Source: Chionoecetes opilio (taxonomy: Eukaryota > Arthropoda > Malacostraca > Decapoda > Majidae). Taken from it: a stretch of DNA of 64,000 nt. Below are positions 55,318 through 64,000 of the stretch, one piece after another. The notes below the pieces were generated by a model. The model had not been told where the DNA came from and did not search any database. It saw only the letters and a program-made list of their open reading frames with translations. The position numbers and the translations under genes were made by a program. Where the stretch lies: positions 30,001 to 94,000 of the forward strand of contig JACEEZ010013517.1 in assembly GCA_016584305.1 (NCBI GenBank), given 5' to 3'. Positions within the stretch are counted from its first letter, which is position 1, and each line of letters begins with the position of its first letter.

Positions 55318-57007
55318 TTAGGTTAGGAGGCATTCATGATTCTTAACACCACTGTGTGTCAGGGTGTGTCTGGTGAGTTCAGAATGGGGTATAAAACCTT
55401 TTCCCACACTCTAGGCATTCATGGTTCTTAACACCACTGTGTGTCAGGGTGTGTCTGGTGAGGTCACTCTTTGTAGTAAATCTTTTCCCACACTAAACAT
55501 TCATAATTCTTAACACCACTGTGTGTCAGGGTGTGTGTGGTGAGGTGACCCATTGTAGCAAATCTTTTCCCACACTCTAACATTCATAATTCTTAACACC
55601 ACTGTGTGTCAGGGTGTGTGAGGTGAGGTCACTCTTTGTAGTAAATCTTTTCCCACACTCTAGGCATTCATGATTCTTAACACCACTGTGTGTCAGGGTG
55701 TGTTTGGTGAGCTGACTCTTTTTAGCAAATCTTGTCCCACACTCTAAACATTCATAATTCTTAACACCACTGTGTGTCAGGGTGTGTGTGGTGAGGTGAC
55801 CCATTGTAGCAAATCTTTTCCCACACTCTAAACATTCATAATTCTTAACACCACTGTGTGTCAGGGTGTGTGGTGAGGTGACCCATTGTAGCAAATCTTT
55901 TCCCACACTCTAAACATTCATAATTCTTAACACCACTGTGTGTCAGGGTGTGTATGGTGAGGTCACTCTTTCTAGTAAATCTTTTCCCACACTCTAAACA
56001 TTCATAATTCTTAACACCACTGTGTGTCAGGGTGTGTATGGTGAGGTCACTCTTTCTAGTAAATCTTTTCCCACACTCTAAAGTAAGTCTAAACATTCAT
56101 AATTCTTAACACCACTGTGTGTCAGGGTGTGTGGTGAGGTCACTCTTTGTAGTAAATCTTTTCCCACACTCTAGGCATTCTTGATTCTTAACACCACTGT
56201 GTGTCAGGGTGTGTTCGGTGAGTTGACTCTTTGTAGTAAATCTTTTCCCACACTCTAAATATTCATAATTCTTACACCACTGTGTGTCAGGGTGTGTCTG
56301 GTGAGTTCAGAACGGGTATAAAACCTTTTCCCACACTCTAGGCATTCATGGTTCTTAACACCACTGTGTGTCAGGGTGTGTCTGGTGAGGTCACTCTTTG
56401 TAGTAAATCTTTTCCCACACTCTAAACATTCATAATTCTCAACACCACTGTGTGTCAGGGTGTGTGTGGTGAGGTGACCCATTGTAGCAAATTTTTTCCC
56501 ACACTCTAAACATTCATAATTCTTAACACCACTGTGGTACAGGGTGTGTATGGTGAGGTCACTCTTTCTAGTAAATCTTTTCCCACACTCTAAACATTCA
56601 TAATTCTTAACACCACTGTATGTCAGGGTGTGTGGTGAGGTCACTCTTTCTAGTAAATCTTTTCCCACACTCTAAACATTCATAATTCTTAACACCACTG
56701 TGTGTCAGGGTGTGTGGTGAGGTCACTCTTTGTAGTAAATCTTTTCCCACACTCTAAACATTCATAATTCTTAACACCACTGTGTGTCAGGGTGTGTGAG
56801 GTGAGGTCACTCTTTGTAGTAAATCTTTTCCCACACTAGGCATTCATGATTCTTAACACCACTGTGTGTCAGGGTGTGTTTGGTGAGCTGACTCTTTCTA
56901 GCAAATCTTGTCCCACACTCTAAACATTCATAATTCTTAACACCACTGTGTGTCAGGGTGTGTTCGGTGAGTTGACTCTTTGTAGTAAATCTTTTCAATC
57001 GAGTCAT
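55318..57007 (-). pseudogene. ~20-unit C2H2 zinc-finger array
   Basis: C2H2 fingers bind DNA, each helix reading about three bases. Here about 20 tandem 84-bp units encode [20 protein letters not shown] then LTHSGVKN, that is C-X2-C-X12-H-X3-H with SGVKN linkers instead of the usual TGEKP. Helix variants are TTKSDLT(R/S/I), ARKSQLTK, TRKSDLTI, ATMGHLTT and YTRSELTR, so there are about five specificities, repeated in mixed order. The first Met (57005-57007) reads MTRLKRFTTK and a TATATAA lies 19-25 bp upstream; the stop TAA is at 55318-55320 just past the last partial unit. Several 1-2-bp indels break the frame into runs of 66-137 codons, and whether they are real or assembly errors cannot be told. 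No other domain or intron is seen. Confidence 0.85.
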
Positions 57008-57644
57008 GCGAGAGACTGTTGGCTGTTATATAGAACCGGCTTTTAAATGTATCTACATATACAATAGTCACTTGAATATTTTTAATACTTTTAAACGTGT
57101 TGAATTATAATTTGCAAAAACTTACTGATTTATATCGAATATCTTTAAAGTAATCACTATGGATTTTGATTTGACTAAGAAAGTTGACTTCAACTTTGTA
57201 TACAAAGACGATCACGAGCGACTGCCTCAGACTGACTGATTCAAACGGACTAACTAGTCAGAGCGAAAAAAAACCAACGGAGTTCGACTAACTTGACGGA
57301 AAAAGTGCTAGTGTGACGCCGCCTTTAGGTAACCTAACCTAACCATTACTGTCGGCGAGTTTTCCCGATTTCTGTAGGGACGAGCATTTCGGTAGACGAG
57401 AGTACCAGGTACCATGAGGCAAGGATGGGTAATGTCACCGTGGTTAGGCAACTTGTTTATGGATGGAGTAACAAGATAAATCAAAGCAGAGGTTGGTGAT
57501 GTTGGTATAAACTCCAGAGTAGCTATGCATTGGCTCGTCAAGTAACACTTAAACCATGATGTACCACTACTTATTATGAGGAAAGGCAACAAAAGGAACT
57601 CAATTAATAAGGTATTTTAATACTATCATAACCATGAATATGTA

Positions 57645-58130
57645 AAACCTACAAAGAGAAGACTATGACGATGAAACATTTCGAGTTGTTTTGGGCGAAA
57701 TTGATATTCCAGGTGCTATATTTCCGTGCTCGCTGACAACATAGAGAAGACCTGAGGTGATGGTTGATGTGCAAAGGCTTCTAAACCAGGAAAACAGTCA
57801 CAGCAGAGTCTCATTAAGAAGTAAGCAAGTGGTAGGGACACATTACGTACCTACCAGTTACTTACCTTTTGACGAGGCTCTGTTATGACTCTGTTTTCTT
57901 GGTTTAGAAGCCTCTGCACATCAGCCATTACCTCAGGTCTTCTCTATAGTGTTGTCAGCGAGAACAGAGCACAGTAATATAGCACCTGGAATATCAATTT
58001 CGCGCAAAATAACTTGAAATTCTTCCATCGCCGTAGTTTTCCCTTCGTAGGTCCATCCGCTGCGACCCCGACTTATCCCCACAATGCACCGATGTAAACA
58101 AACCGTGACGTAGTTATGTCTGGGGCCCAT
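57645..58130 (-). repeat. palindromic SAP-exon-like repeat, right
   Basis: A near-complete palindrome. The plus-strand copy (57645-57840; GACGATGAAACATTTCGAGT, GATATTCCAGGTGC) is followed by its complement (57850-58130). The latter encodes AMEEFQVILREIDIPGAILL and NYVTVCLHRCIVGISRGRSG on the minus strand, with the GTAAGC donor-like site inside. It is the inverted counterpart of 53797-54190 across the zinc-finger element. The interval 58155-58373 has a minus-strand frame (VIPGPDRFIYYLALISNETI) I do not recognise. Confidence 0.65.
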
Positions 58131-58449
58131 TAGTGGTGCTGCAATAACCACAGTCTAATAGACTGTGGCAATAACTAGGAACCGTCTTTTGCCCGTATTG
58201 TGCGGCGTGCCCTTGTGGTACTCACAAAAAGGTTTACTCGGGGCTGACGTTTCGAGGCTATCAAAGACATTATGCAAATCAATTGTCTCATTTGAAATAA
58301 GGGCTAGATAATAAATAAAACGATCTGGTCCAGGTATGACTTGTTGACTACAATAGTTTGTGGTCAAAGGCATAGGCGCATAAGAAGTTGTAGGTTGTCG
58401 GAGGTGTTCGGCGGAATTTGGTTAGAGTGGTGGTTCAAATTTATACACA

Positions 58450-60739
58450 GGCCAACAACTGCCCCACAGTCACAGTCTTCCTCGACCTTGAGAAAGCGTT
58501 CGAGCTGGCCAGTCCTCACGCTATTCTCGCCACCCTCGTGAGGAAGGGGATCCGGGGAAGACTGCTCGCCTGGCTCGAGGACTACCTCCAGCACCGTCGG
58601 GCCAGTCAAGTTCCAGGGCCTCAAATCACGCTACAAGGAACTGGAGAACGGGACGCCCCAGGGCGGCATCCTCAGCCCGTTCCTGTTCAACCTGCTGATG
58701 GAAGAGCTAGTCGCCCTGCCCTTCCAGGCTGGCACCGTCCTGCTCAGCTACGCCGACGACCTGGCCCTCGTTGTCACCGGGCGGGGTGACAGGCTTTGCA
58801 AGACGCAGCGCGCTCTCGACCTCATCACCGCCAAGTGCGAGGAGCTGGGCCTCAAGATCTCGGCGCAGAAGTCCCGGGCCATGACTATCAAGGCAGCCAA
58901 CCCAGTCTGTCAGCTGCGCGTCCAGGGCATCGGCCTGGCCTGGACGGACTCCTACCTGTACCTCGGGGTGTGGCTCGACAGGCGGCTGTCGTTCACGGCG
59001 CAGCTTGACTACCTGAGGGAAAGGACGCAGGCCAGGCTAAACGTGATGCGGGCCATGACGCGGCTTAACGCCGGCGCCACCTTCTCTGTCCTCCGCCTGT
59101 ACTATGTGCAGGCTGTGCGCTCCCTGGTGGATTATTGCGCCCCTGTCATCATCGCGCTCTCCCCCAATCAGCAGGAGCGGCTCGAGGTGCTCCAGAACAA
59201 CGCCATGAGGACCATGCTGGGGGCTCCGAGATGGTCCAGCGCCTGCGTAATGCAGAGCGAGACCAGCTTGGTGCCCCTCGCCACCAGGGTGCAGTGCATC
59301 ATGGCCTGTCGCGTGGCCAGAGTATTCCGCCGCGACGTGGAGGGCGTGGCGCAGAGGAGACTCCGGCTGGCCATGACGCAGGGCATCGAGTGCCTGCGCG
59401 GCAACACGTGGCTCATCAACACCTCGCTAGCCACCCACAGCCTCATTCACGCGGGGATCACCGGGCCGTGGCGGGAGGCCGATGTCCCCGCCCCCACCTA
59501 CAATGCTCCGCCCCCGTGGGGGCCCCCCGCCGCAGAGTTCACCGCCACGCAGTTGCCTGCCTGTAAAGCCATGTGCACCACCCGGGAGCTGCGGCAGCAC
59601 GCGCTGATGGCCATGGCCCAGGTCGCCGAGCGGGACAGCCGTGTATACTTCACTGACGGCTCGGTCGACCCGGATAGTGGCAGAACAGGTGCCGCGTTCG
59701 TCACCACGGGTGGGACAGAGCTGTCTTGGCGGACGTCTAACAACTGCTCCACACTCCAGACTGAGCTGGTGGCCATCCAGCACGCCCTCGAACATGCCCT
59801 GCACCGCCGGGAGGCAACTGTGGTAATACACACCGACTCCTGGACGGGGCTGCAGGCCCTCCAACAGCCGCATCCCAAGGACAACGTGAGGCTCATCACC
59901 ACCATCCTAGGCAGCCTACAGAGCCTTGTCGCGCAGGGAAGGCGTGTCAGGCTCAACTGGATCCCCAGCCACGTAGGGGTCCGAGGTAACGAGGCGGCGG
60001 ACGCGGCCGCCAAGCGAGCCGCCAGCGGCCCCAGCGTCACCATGCACGTGCCTCCCAGCCTACAGCAGCTCAAGGCGCAGGCGAGACGGGCCGCAGCGCA
60101 CTGCGCTCACCAGACACACCGAGAGCTGGAGGCCAGGAAGAGGCAGGCGGTCTGGTACGCTGCAGCCACCGACTACCACCCACTGGACGCCACCCAGCAA
60201 CAACCCAGGGCAGATGGCGCACTACTGCAGCGTGTGCGTCTGGGCTACTGCACCAGAGAGGAGCTACAGGAGGACTTCGAGGGGCAAGTGTGCGACCACT
60301 GCGAGATGCACACCCGTCGCCCACTGGTGCACTACCTCCTGTCCTGCCCCGCCACCGCCCCCCTGAGGCCCGGCCCGGCCCCCGCCGCCCAGCCTGCAGG
60401 TGGGGGGCTGCTGAGTGGGCGTGAAGGCAGGGCCGCCCTCATGGTCCGCCACACCCCGAGAGACGTGATGTTGGGGGTGCTGCGAGCAGCGCCCCCTCCC
60501 CGCTGATACATCACGTACCCACACCCTGTCGCGCCCGGCAGGGTGACCAAGTGACGTAGGTGACTCACCGTCACCACGTCTCCACGCGACCCTCCCGTAG
60601 CCTGACGGGATACCCTCCTCACTGGCGGGCTGATGCCCGCTTTGTACTTCTTTGCTCCTGCATATGCATTTCTGTACATACTTGTATTGTGTGTGTGTGT
60701 CCTGTATGCTTAGTTGTACAATAAACCTTTACAAATCAA
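58450..60739 (+). mobile_element. 5'-truncated LINE (I/Jockey superfamily, with RNase H), recent insertion
   Basis: The element is 2290 bp of GC-rich DNA inside AT-rich intron. It is flanked by the 13-bp direct repeat AAATTTATACACA (58437-58449 and 60740-60752). It starts within the RT palm (FLDLEKAFE) and ends with a 3' UTR, AATAAA (60719-60724) and an ACAAATCAAA tail. Endonuclease and the front of the RT are missing, so it cannot move on its own. Confidence 0.92.
58455..60506 (+). pseudogene. LINE ORF2 C-terminal part: RT, RNase H, Cys/His knuckle
   Basis: The ORF2 protein copies LINE RNA into DNA at the target. Domains in order: RT palm with FLDLEKAFELASPHAILATL (about 58470); GTPQGGILSPFLFNLLM (about 58650-58700); catalytic LSYADDLALV (about 58742-58770); YLGVWLDRRLSF thumb (about 58960-58995). 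RNase H follows with FTDGSVDPDSGRTGAA, TELVAIQHALEHAL, VIHTDSWTGLQAL and WIPSHVGVRGNEAADAAAKR (about 59650-60020), holding the D-E-D-D set and the usual His. The C-terminal knuckle is CDHCEMHTRRPLVHYLLSC (60291-60347). The stop is at 60504-60506. One frameshift lies near 58600 (RRAS then KFQGLKS); after it 600 codons are open, consistent with a young copy. RNase H points to the I or related clades. Confidence 0.9.
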
Positions 60740-61624
60740 AAATTTATACACATTCCCTGCAAATTGAGCGTAAAGCCAGGTCGCATGGGACTCAAAAATA
60801 CTACTTTAGATTAGAAATATTTTTGTACCATGGAGAAGAGCTAGAGGCTTCCTCTACCTTTGCCGCGGATTGGCGCGGTATTGCAGTGCCTCTGGGATCT
60901 GTCCTGGGGCTCCCCTAGGGGAGCACACAATCACCCTCATTAATATAATGTGAAATTGACAGGGTTACGCGTGCGTCGATGGCTCTACCTTCTAAAAGTT
61001 GCCTGATTAGTGATGTACAATCAGTCGTGACACCAATAATTATACCAATAGGTGTCTTGCACTGACGTCACGACCTACGTAGATAACAGTGAAGTTGCCA
61101 CCTGCAGTGATGTCGCCAGCCACCAAATATTACGAATTATAGCATCACTACTGATTTTTATGTGCCACTGAAGATGATACACAGTAGTTTATGTCATGAC
61201 TGTATAATCTACCTTGTTTCAGCGTAGTTTTATGCTTTGTATCTGCAAATATAACTGTTGCGCATTTTGCTTCTCACGTTTTTCTTCGCGCGATGACAGA
61301 CCGTAGCTGATCACCTTTCGGGCGGCAGGACACAAAACTTGCCAGATCTTTCAAACTGGAATAGAATTTGTTTTCACGTTGGCAGAGGAATTTTTATATA
61401 TCCAAGCATCTTCCGCAGCTAATATATATAGAGACTTGTTTTACTTTACCTCTAATTTCCCTGAATTCCCCAGAGTGGCGACTCAACTGTTGGGTTAAAA
61501 TACTAGCTGGCGACTTTACTGTAGTAGGTATAGCAAGGTCGCCACTCGGTTTTATTTTTGTCATTTGTTCATTTATAGCCCTAATATGACACAGATGAAG
61601 ACACAAAATGACACAGACTTTCCA

Positions 61625-61656
61625 GATACCGGATACCGGTATACCAGATACCGGCT

Positions 61657-61713
<57 letters not shown>

Positions 61714-61732
61714 CTGATACCAGATACCGGGC
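61625..61732. repeat. (GATACCG)n microsatellite
   Basis: Fourteen or so GATACCG-type units with CAGATACCGGCTGATACC variants, directly abutting the palindromic end of the element at 61733. The 60755-61620 stretch before it has a small inverted pair (GAGTGGCGAC / GTCGCCACTC, 61472 and 61539) and no recognised gene. Confidence 0.95.
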
Positions 61733-62240
61733 CAGAGCGGCCGCGAAAATGCGCTTTAAAGCGCATTTCGGCCCTGGCCCGGTCTAGACTGGGCTAGTCC
61801 CGGGCGGCCACTGTTTGAGGCAGTTTAGACCGGGCTGGGCCGGGCTGAGCCAGAGAGCAGGACCAGGTTGGACCAGTGTGGGGAGAACTGGCGCATGCGC
61901 ACTACAGTCAGCGGGGAAGGCGACCAGGAGCTTCTCGTGCTGCTGATAAGACATGAAACACCATGATGGCCGACCATAAGACTAAAGTATCACAGGCGAG
62001 GTAGTTGTAAAGTCTTCAGCACAGGTTAAAAGGCGGACGACAAAAAGGATATTGACAAGATGGACGCCTGCCGCCTCCACAGTTCAGTTCAGTACCGCCC
62101 ACTCGATCCCCCAGCCAATAGGAACGACGAATGGGACGGGGCTAGTCTCGATGTATTTTCGCGACCATCAGTCCACCCTGATCCGGTCCGGACTGGACTG
62201 AACCAGGGCGGTGAACGTCACGAAAATGCGCTATTAATTA
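61733..62240 (-). mobile_element. DNA element with palindromic terminus, copy 2 (inverted)
   Basis: Complement of the 52088-52625 element. Shared blocks are CATGATGGCCGACCATAAGA, CGTGCTGCTGATAAGACATG, CCCAGCCAATAGGAACGACG and CCAGGGCGGTGAACGTCACG. Here the other terminus forms the hairpin (GAGCGGCCGCGAAAATGCGC / GCGCATTTCGGCC, about 61736-61782). The middle has an unrelated ~130-bp replacement (61990-62090) relative to copy 1. Confidence 0.75.
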
Positions 62241-62242
62241 TT

Positions 62243-62878
62243 AAAGGCCCGTCCAGACTAGGGCTCATGAGGCTGGCGGTGAGGCTGGCGGAGTTGTAAA
62301 TCGAGGTTTTCAACACCGCGCGCGTCGTGCGGAGCAAATCCAACCCTTCCCGATTCGAGGGACGTGTTCCCCAGTGCTGCCCCAGTGATGGTATTATCAA
62401 ACTACCAGATGAATAAGATGATATTTAGGAAGACTGAACATACCATCATCTTCACGAGACATTACTGCGTGTCATGAATATAAATAAATTACAGTATACT
62501 ATAGCAAGAATAAGATAATGATACCAAAGCGAAATAGTGCATAAATTTTTTTTCCTCTCACACATTTTTTTATTCAATTCCTTGTTATTCATTTAATTTT
62601 GCTTGCATTGCATGTTTATTTACTGTCTCGGAAGCAACACACTTTTCCGATTCTGACGGTATATGATACGTATCAATGCAAAAATATTTAGGTGGTCAAA
62701 AATTGAAATGAACATCAATCAATCTTGTGACGGAGCGTCGCCTCCCTGCCATGGCGGCGAGGCACAGTCTGGACGCGCGGGTCGTATTTCAACACATCCA
62801 CCTGCCTCGTGTATCTACGCATGAGGCACAGTGTGGACCAAGGATAGTACATGTACTATCCTTGGTGTGGACGGGGCT
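62243..62878. mobile_element. Harbinger-like or TTAA-type MITE
   Basis: Ends are AGGCCCGTCCAGACTAGGGC and the complement of GCCCCGTCCACACCAAGG. Each is next to TTAA (or TTA), so the duplication length is ambiguous. Just inside the right end is a 28-bp perfect palindrome (CCAAGGATAGTACA and its complement, about 62838-62865). There is no transposase. Confidence 0.6.
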
Positions 62879-62993
62879 TAAGAGCCAGAATAGGGACGAC
62901 ATTAGGAGGGGGTATACTCGCGCTGACGTCACGGAATCAACTCGGCTCCGCCCACTTGGCAGACCTGTATATACGGCCTTAGTAGCACCTGCA

Positions 62994-62995
62994 GG

Positions 62996-63030
<35 letters not shown>
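62994..63030. repeat. (TG)n microsatellite
   Basis: Sixteen to seventeen TG units. The 63031-63805 intron stretch after it shows nothing else I can support. Confidence 0.95.
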
Positions 63031-63031
<1 letters not shown>

Positions 63032-63811
63032 CGCATTCTGACAAAAACTAAAAACATCGCAAGAAACAGCAGTTATAAAGAGTGGCTGGCTGTCAGCGCC
63101 GCACTAAAGATGCTTAACAGTTTTCATTACCAACATCCGCCCCCCCCCCACTCACGCACTTTTTTTGGTCTTTTTTCATGAATAAATATTTCAACGTGAT
63201 TCCCACCTGTATAGATTGGAGCTGAACAACTAACCGTGAGCCTCACTAAACAGAATGAGGCGTGTGAATATTTACAGGAAAATATAGCTCATGTCCATCA
63301 TTGCGTATAAGACATGTTTCATCCTAAAATGTGCCGATTTTACTGTAGTGGCGCCTGGGTAAGCCCTTCTCTAGAGCCTCAGAGCCTGAGAGGTGCGAGT
63401 GTGCATCTACTCTCATCCCACCCTTACTCGAGTGTAGGGCGTAGAATATCTTCCCCCTGGACTATTTCCTGCCTTAATTAATCAAAAAGTTAACAAGTAA
63501 ATCGTTCAGATATTTCTCTCTTCACATAAAAATTATGAAAAGTGGTCCTGTGACAACAATAACATGTGTAGAGAACTCGTGTGTGGTTGGAGATAAGGCG
63601 GCCATACACGCAAAGGCCAGCCCGTTGAAAAAGAGAAAAAAAGCAATAAAATAAAGAGGAAACATTAGGTAAGCTACCTAGGCGGAAGAGTTCGTTTCGC
63701 GTCTTTCCAAGTCCTGGACAGGAATGAGGTGCAGACACCCTGAAGTGTGGGCACCAACAGCCACCACATGCAAGACGGGATACACCAGAAAAGAATAAAA
63801 GGCACACTTAC

Positions 63812-63916
63812 CGATTGCTCGAAGCCCGCCACCCCGATGCCCGAGGCGGCTCCCGAACCCGCCAGGCCGATGAAGTGACCCGAGCCAATGTTACTAGCGA
63901 AGAGGGACGCTCCAAC
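63812..63916 (-). CDS. SLC5 sodium/glucose cotransporter-like, exon (TM1-TM2 region)
   Basis: The exon is 105 bp, 35 codons, phase 0 at both ends. The acceptor is CCTCGCACAG (AG at 63917-63918) and the donor GTAAGT (63806-63811). It encodes [20 protein letters not shown] then [15 protein letters not shown]. This is the highly conserved SGLT segment around residues 70-105 of the human protein. It holds the Asn and His of SNIGSGH and the Glu of GFE that take part in sugar binding in SGLT1, and the ASNI stretch that helps form a sodium site. Earlier exons (N-terminus) lie beyond 64000. With exons at 21353 and 20782 it shows the gene runs right to left. Confidence 0.93.
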
Positions 63917-64000
63917 CTGTGCGAGGGAGGGGGGGGGGGGAGACAGAAGGGTAGGAAAGTGGGAGGGATATAGAGATAAAGAATGATTGAATGAATAAAT

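Larger units (their letters stand above)
54567..57324. mobile_element. PIF/Harbinger-like TIR element carrying a zinc-finger array
   Basis: The element is 2758 bp. A perfect 26-bp terminal inverted repeat starts AGGCGGCGTCACACTAGCAC; its complement ends at 57324. TTA duplications lie at 54564-54566 and 57325-57327, the PIF/Harbinger signature. Left interior: a 28-30-bp GGTTAGGTTATGTTTCATTA array (54766-54912) and a block shared with 15420-15530. Main cargo: a minus-strand C2H2 array (55318-57007). No Harbinger transposase or Myb-like ORF is present, so mobility would need help from another element. Confidence 0.85.
21517..63811 (-). other. single ~42.3-kb SLC5 intron
   Basis: The exon at 63812-63916 ends in phase 0 with ..VAGFEQS and the exon at 21353-21516 starts in phase 0 with [10 protein letters not shown]. 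Human SGLT1 has GGFEWN followed directly by ALVLVVVLGW, so no coding exon is missing between them. Splice sites are GT (63806-63811) and AG (21517-21518) read on the minus strand. Everything recognised between is repeat or transposon. The 21700-22390 part shows nothing I can name. Confidence 0.85.

Noticed and set aside
59168..60073. Antisense and alternate-frame ORFs across 58.4-60.5 kb
   Set aside because: Shadows of the GC-rich LINE ORF. They lack motifs, while the chosen frame carries all RT and RNase H residues.
61368..61606. Small hydrophobic ORF ending FVICSFIALI
   Set aside because: A short frame in intronic sequence with opposing-strand ORF of equal length; no evidence it is a gene.

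Overview
This is eukaryotic, intron- and transposon-rich animal DNA. A malacostracan (probably decapod) crustacean fits best. The reasons are the mix of RTE-type and Jockey/CR1-type LINEs, Tigger, piggyBac, hAT and Harbinger DNA transposons, very abundant microsatellites and minisatellites, and GGTTAG-type arrays resembling arthropod telomere repeat. Species assignment is an inference only. No bacterial genes, operons or CRISPR arrays are present.

Host genes: the clearest is a sodium/glucose-cotransporter-like SLC5 gene on the minus strand. Three consecutive coding exons are visible (63812-63916, 21353-21516, 20782-20980). They join in phase and cover about TM1 to TM5 of the family. The first two are separated by one intron of about 42.3 kb (21517-63811), so about two thirds of the window is the inside of one intron. 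Almost everything recognisable in it is mobile DNA. A possible terminal exon of an unrelated, unidentified gene lies at 1064-1283 (+). I could not find the remaining SLC5 exons below 20782.

Layout: 1-0.9 kb, two Tigger fragments head to head. 1.3-7 kb, a minus-strand LINE cut by a piggyBac element (TTAA duplication), a hAT element (8-bp duplication) and one or two other insertions, plus two copies of a tRNA-Val-derived SINE that shares the LINE's 3' tail. 7.25-9.4 kb, a ~53-bp minisatellite. 9.5-17.2 kb, a block of poor base quality (homopolymer-type errors, one N) holding a degraded LINE, AT repeats and a GGTTAG-cored inverted repeat. 17.2-20.7 kb, a repeat family interrupted by a Tigger element, whose empty-site copy lies at 32.3 kb. 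20.8-21.5 kb, SLC5 exons around a GA microsatellite. 22.4-24.8 kb, a full-length broken Tigger. 24.8-25.7 kb, a LINE 3' end. 25.7-31 kb, noisy sequence with a foldback and an RTE LINE. 31-32.2 kb and 36.8-38.0 kb, two copies of an unassigned TTAA-type element carrying minisatellites. 33.2-33.9 kb, Tigger-like element with a foldback nested in it. 35-41 kb, two noisy copies of a Jockey-like LINE. 43.5-47.9 kb, a broken copy of a large multi-copy protein gene with a CXC tail. 49.3 kb, three consecutive hairpins. 52 and 62 kb, inverted copies of an element with palindromic ends. 53.8-58.1 kb, a TIR-bounded Harbinger-like element carrying a ~20-finger C2H2 array and GGTTAG repeats, flanked by palindromic repeats. 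58.45-60.74 kb, a recent 5'-truncated LINE with RNase H and a 13-bp target duplication.

The most unusual item is the zinc-finger array inside a TTA-flanked 26-bp-TIR transposon. Next are the minisatellite-bearing TTAA element family and the LINE/SINE tail sharing.
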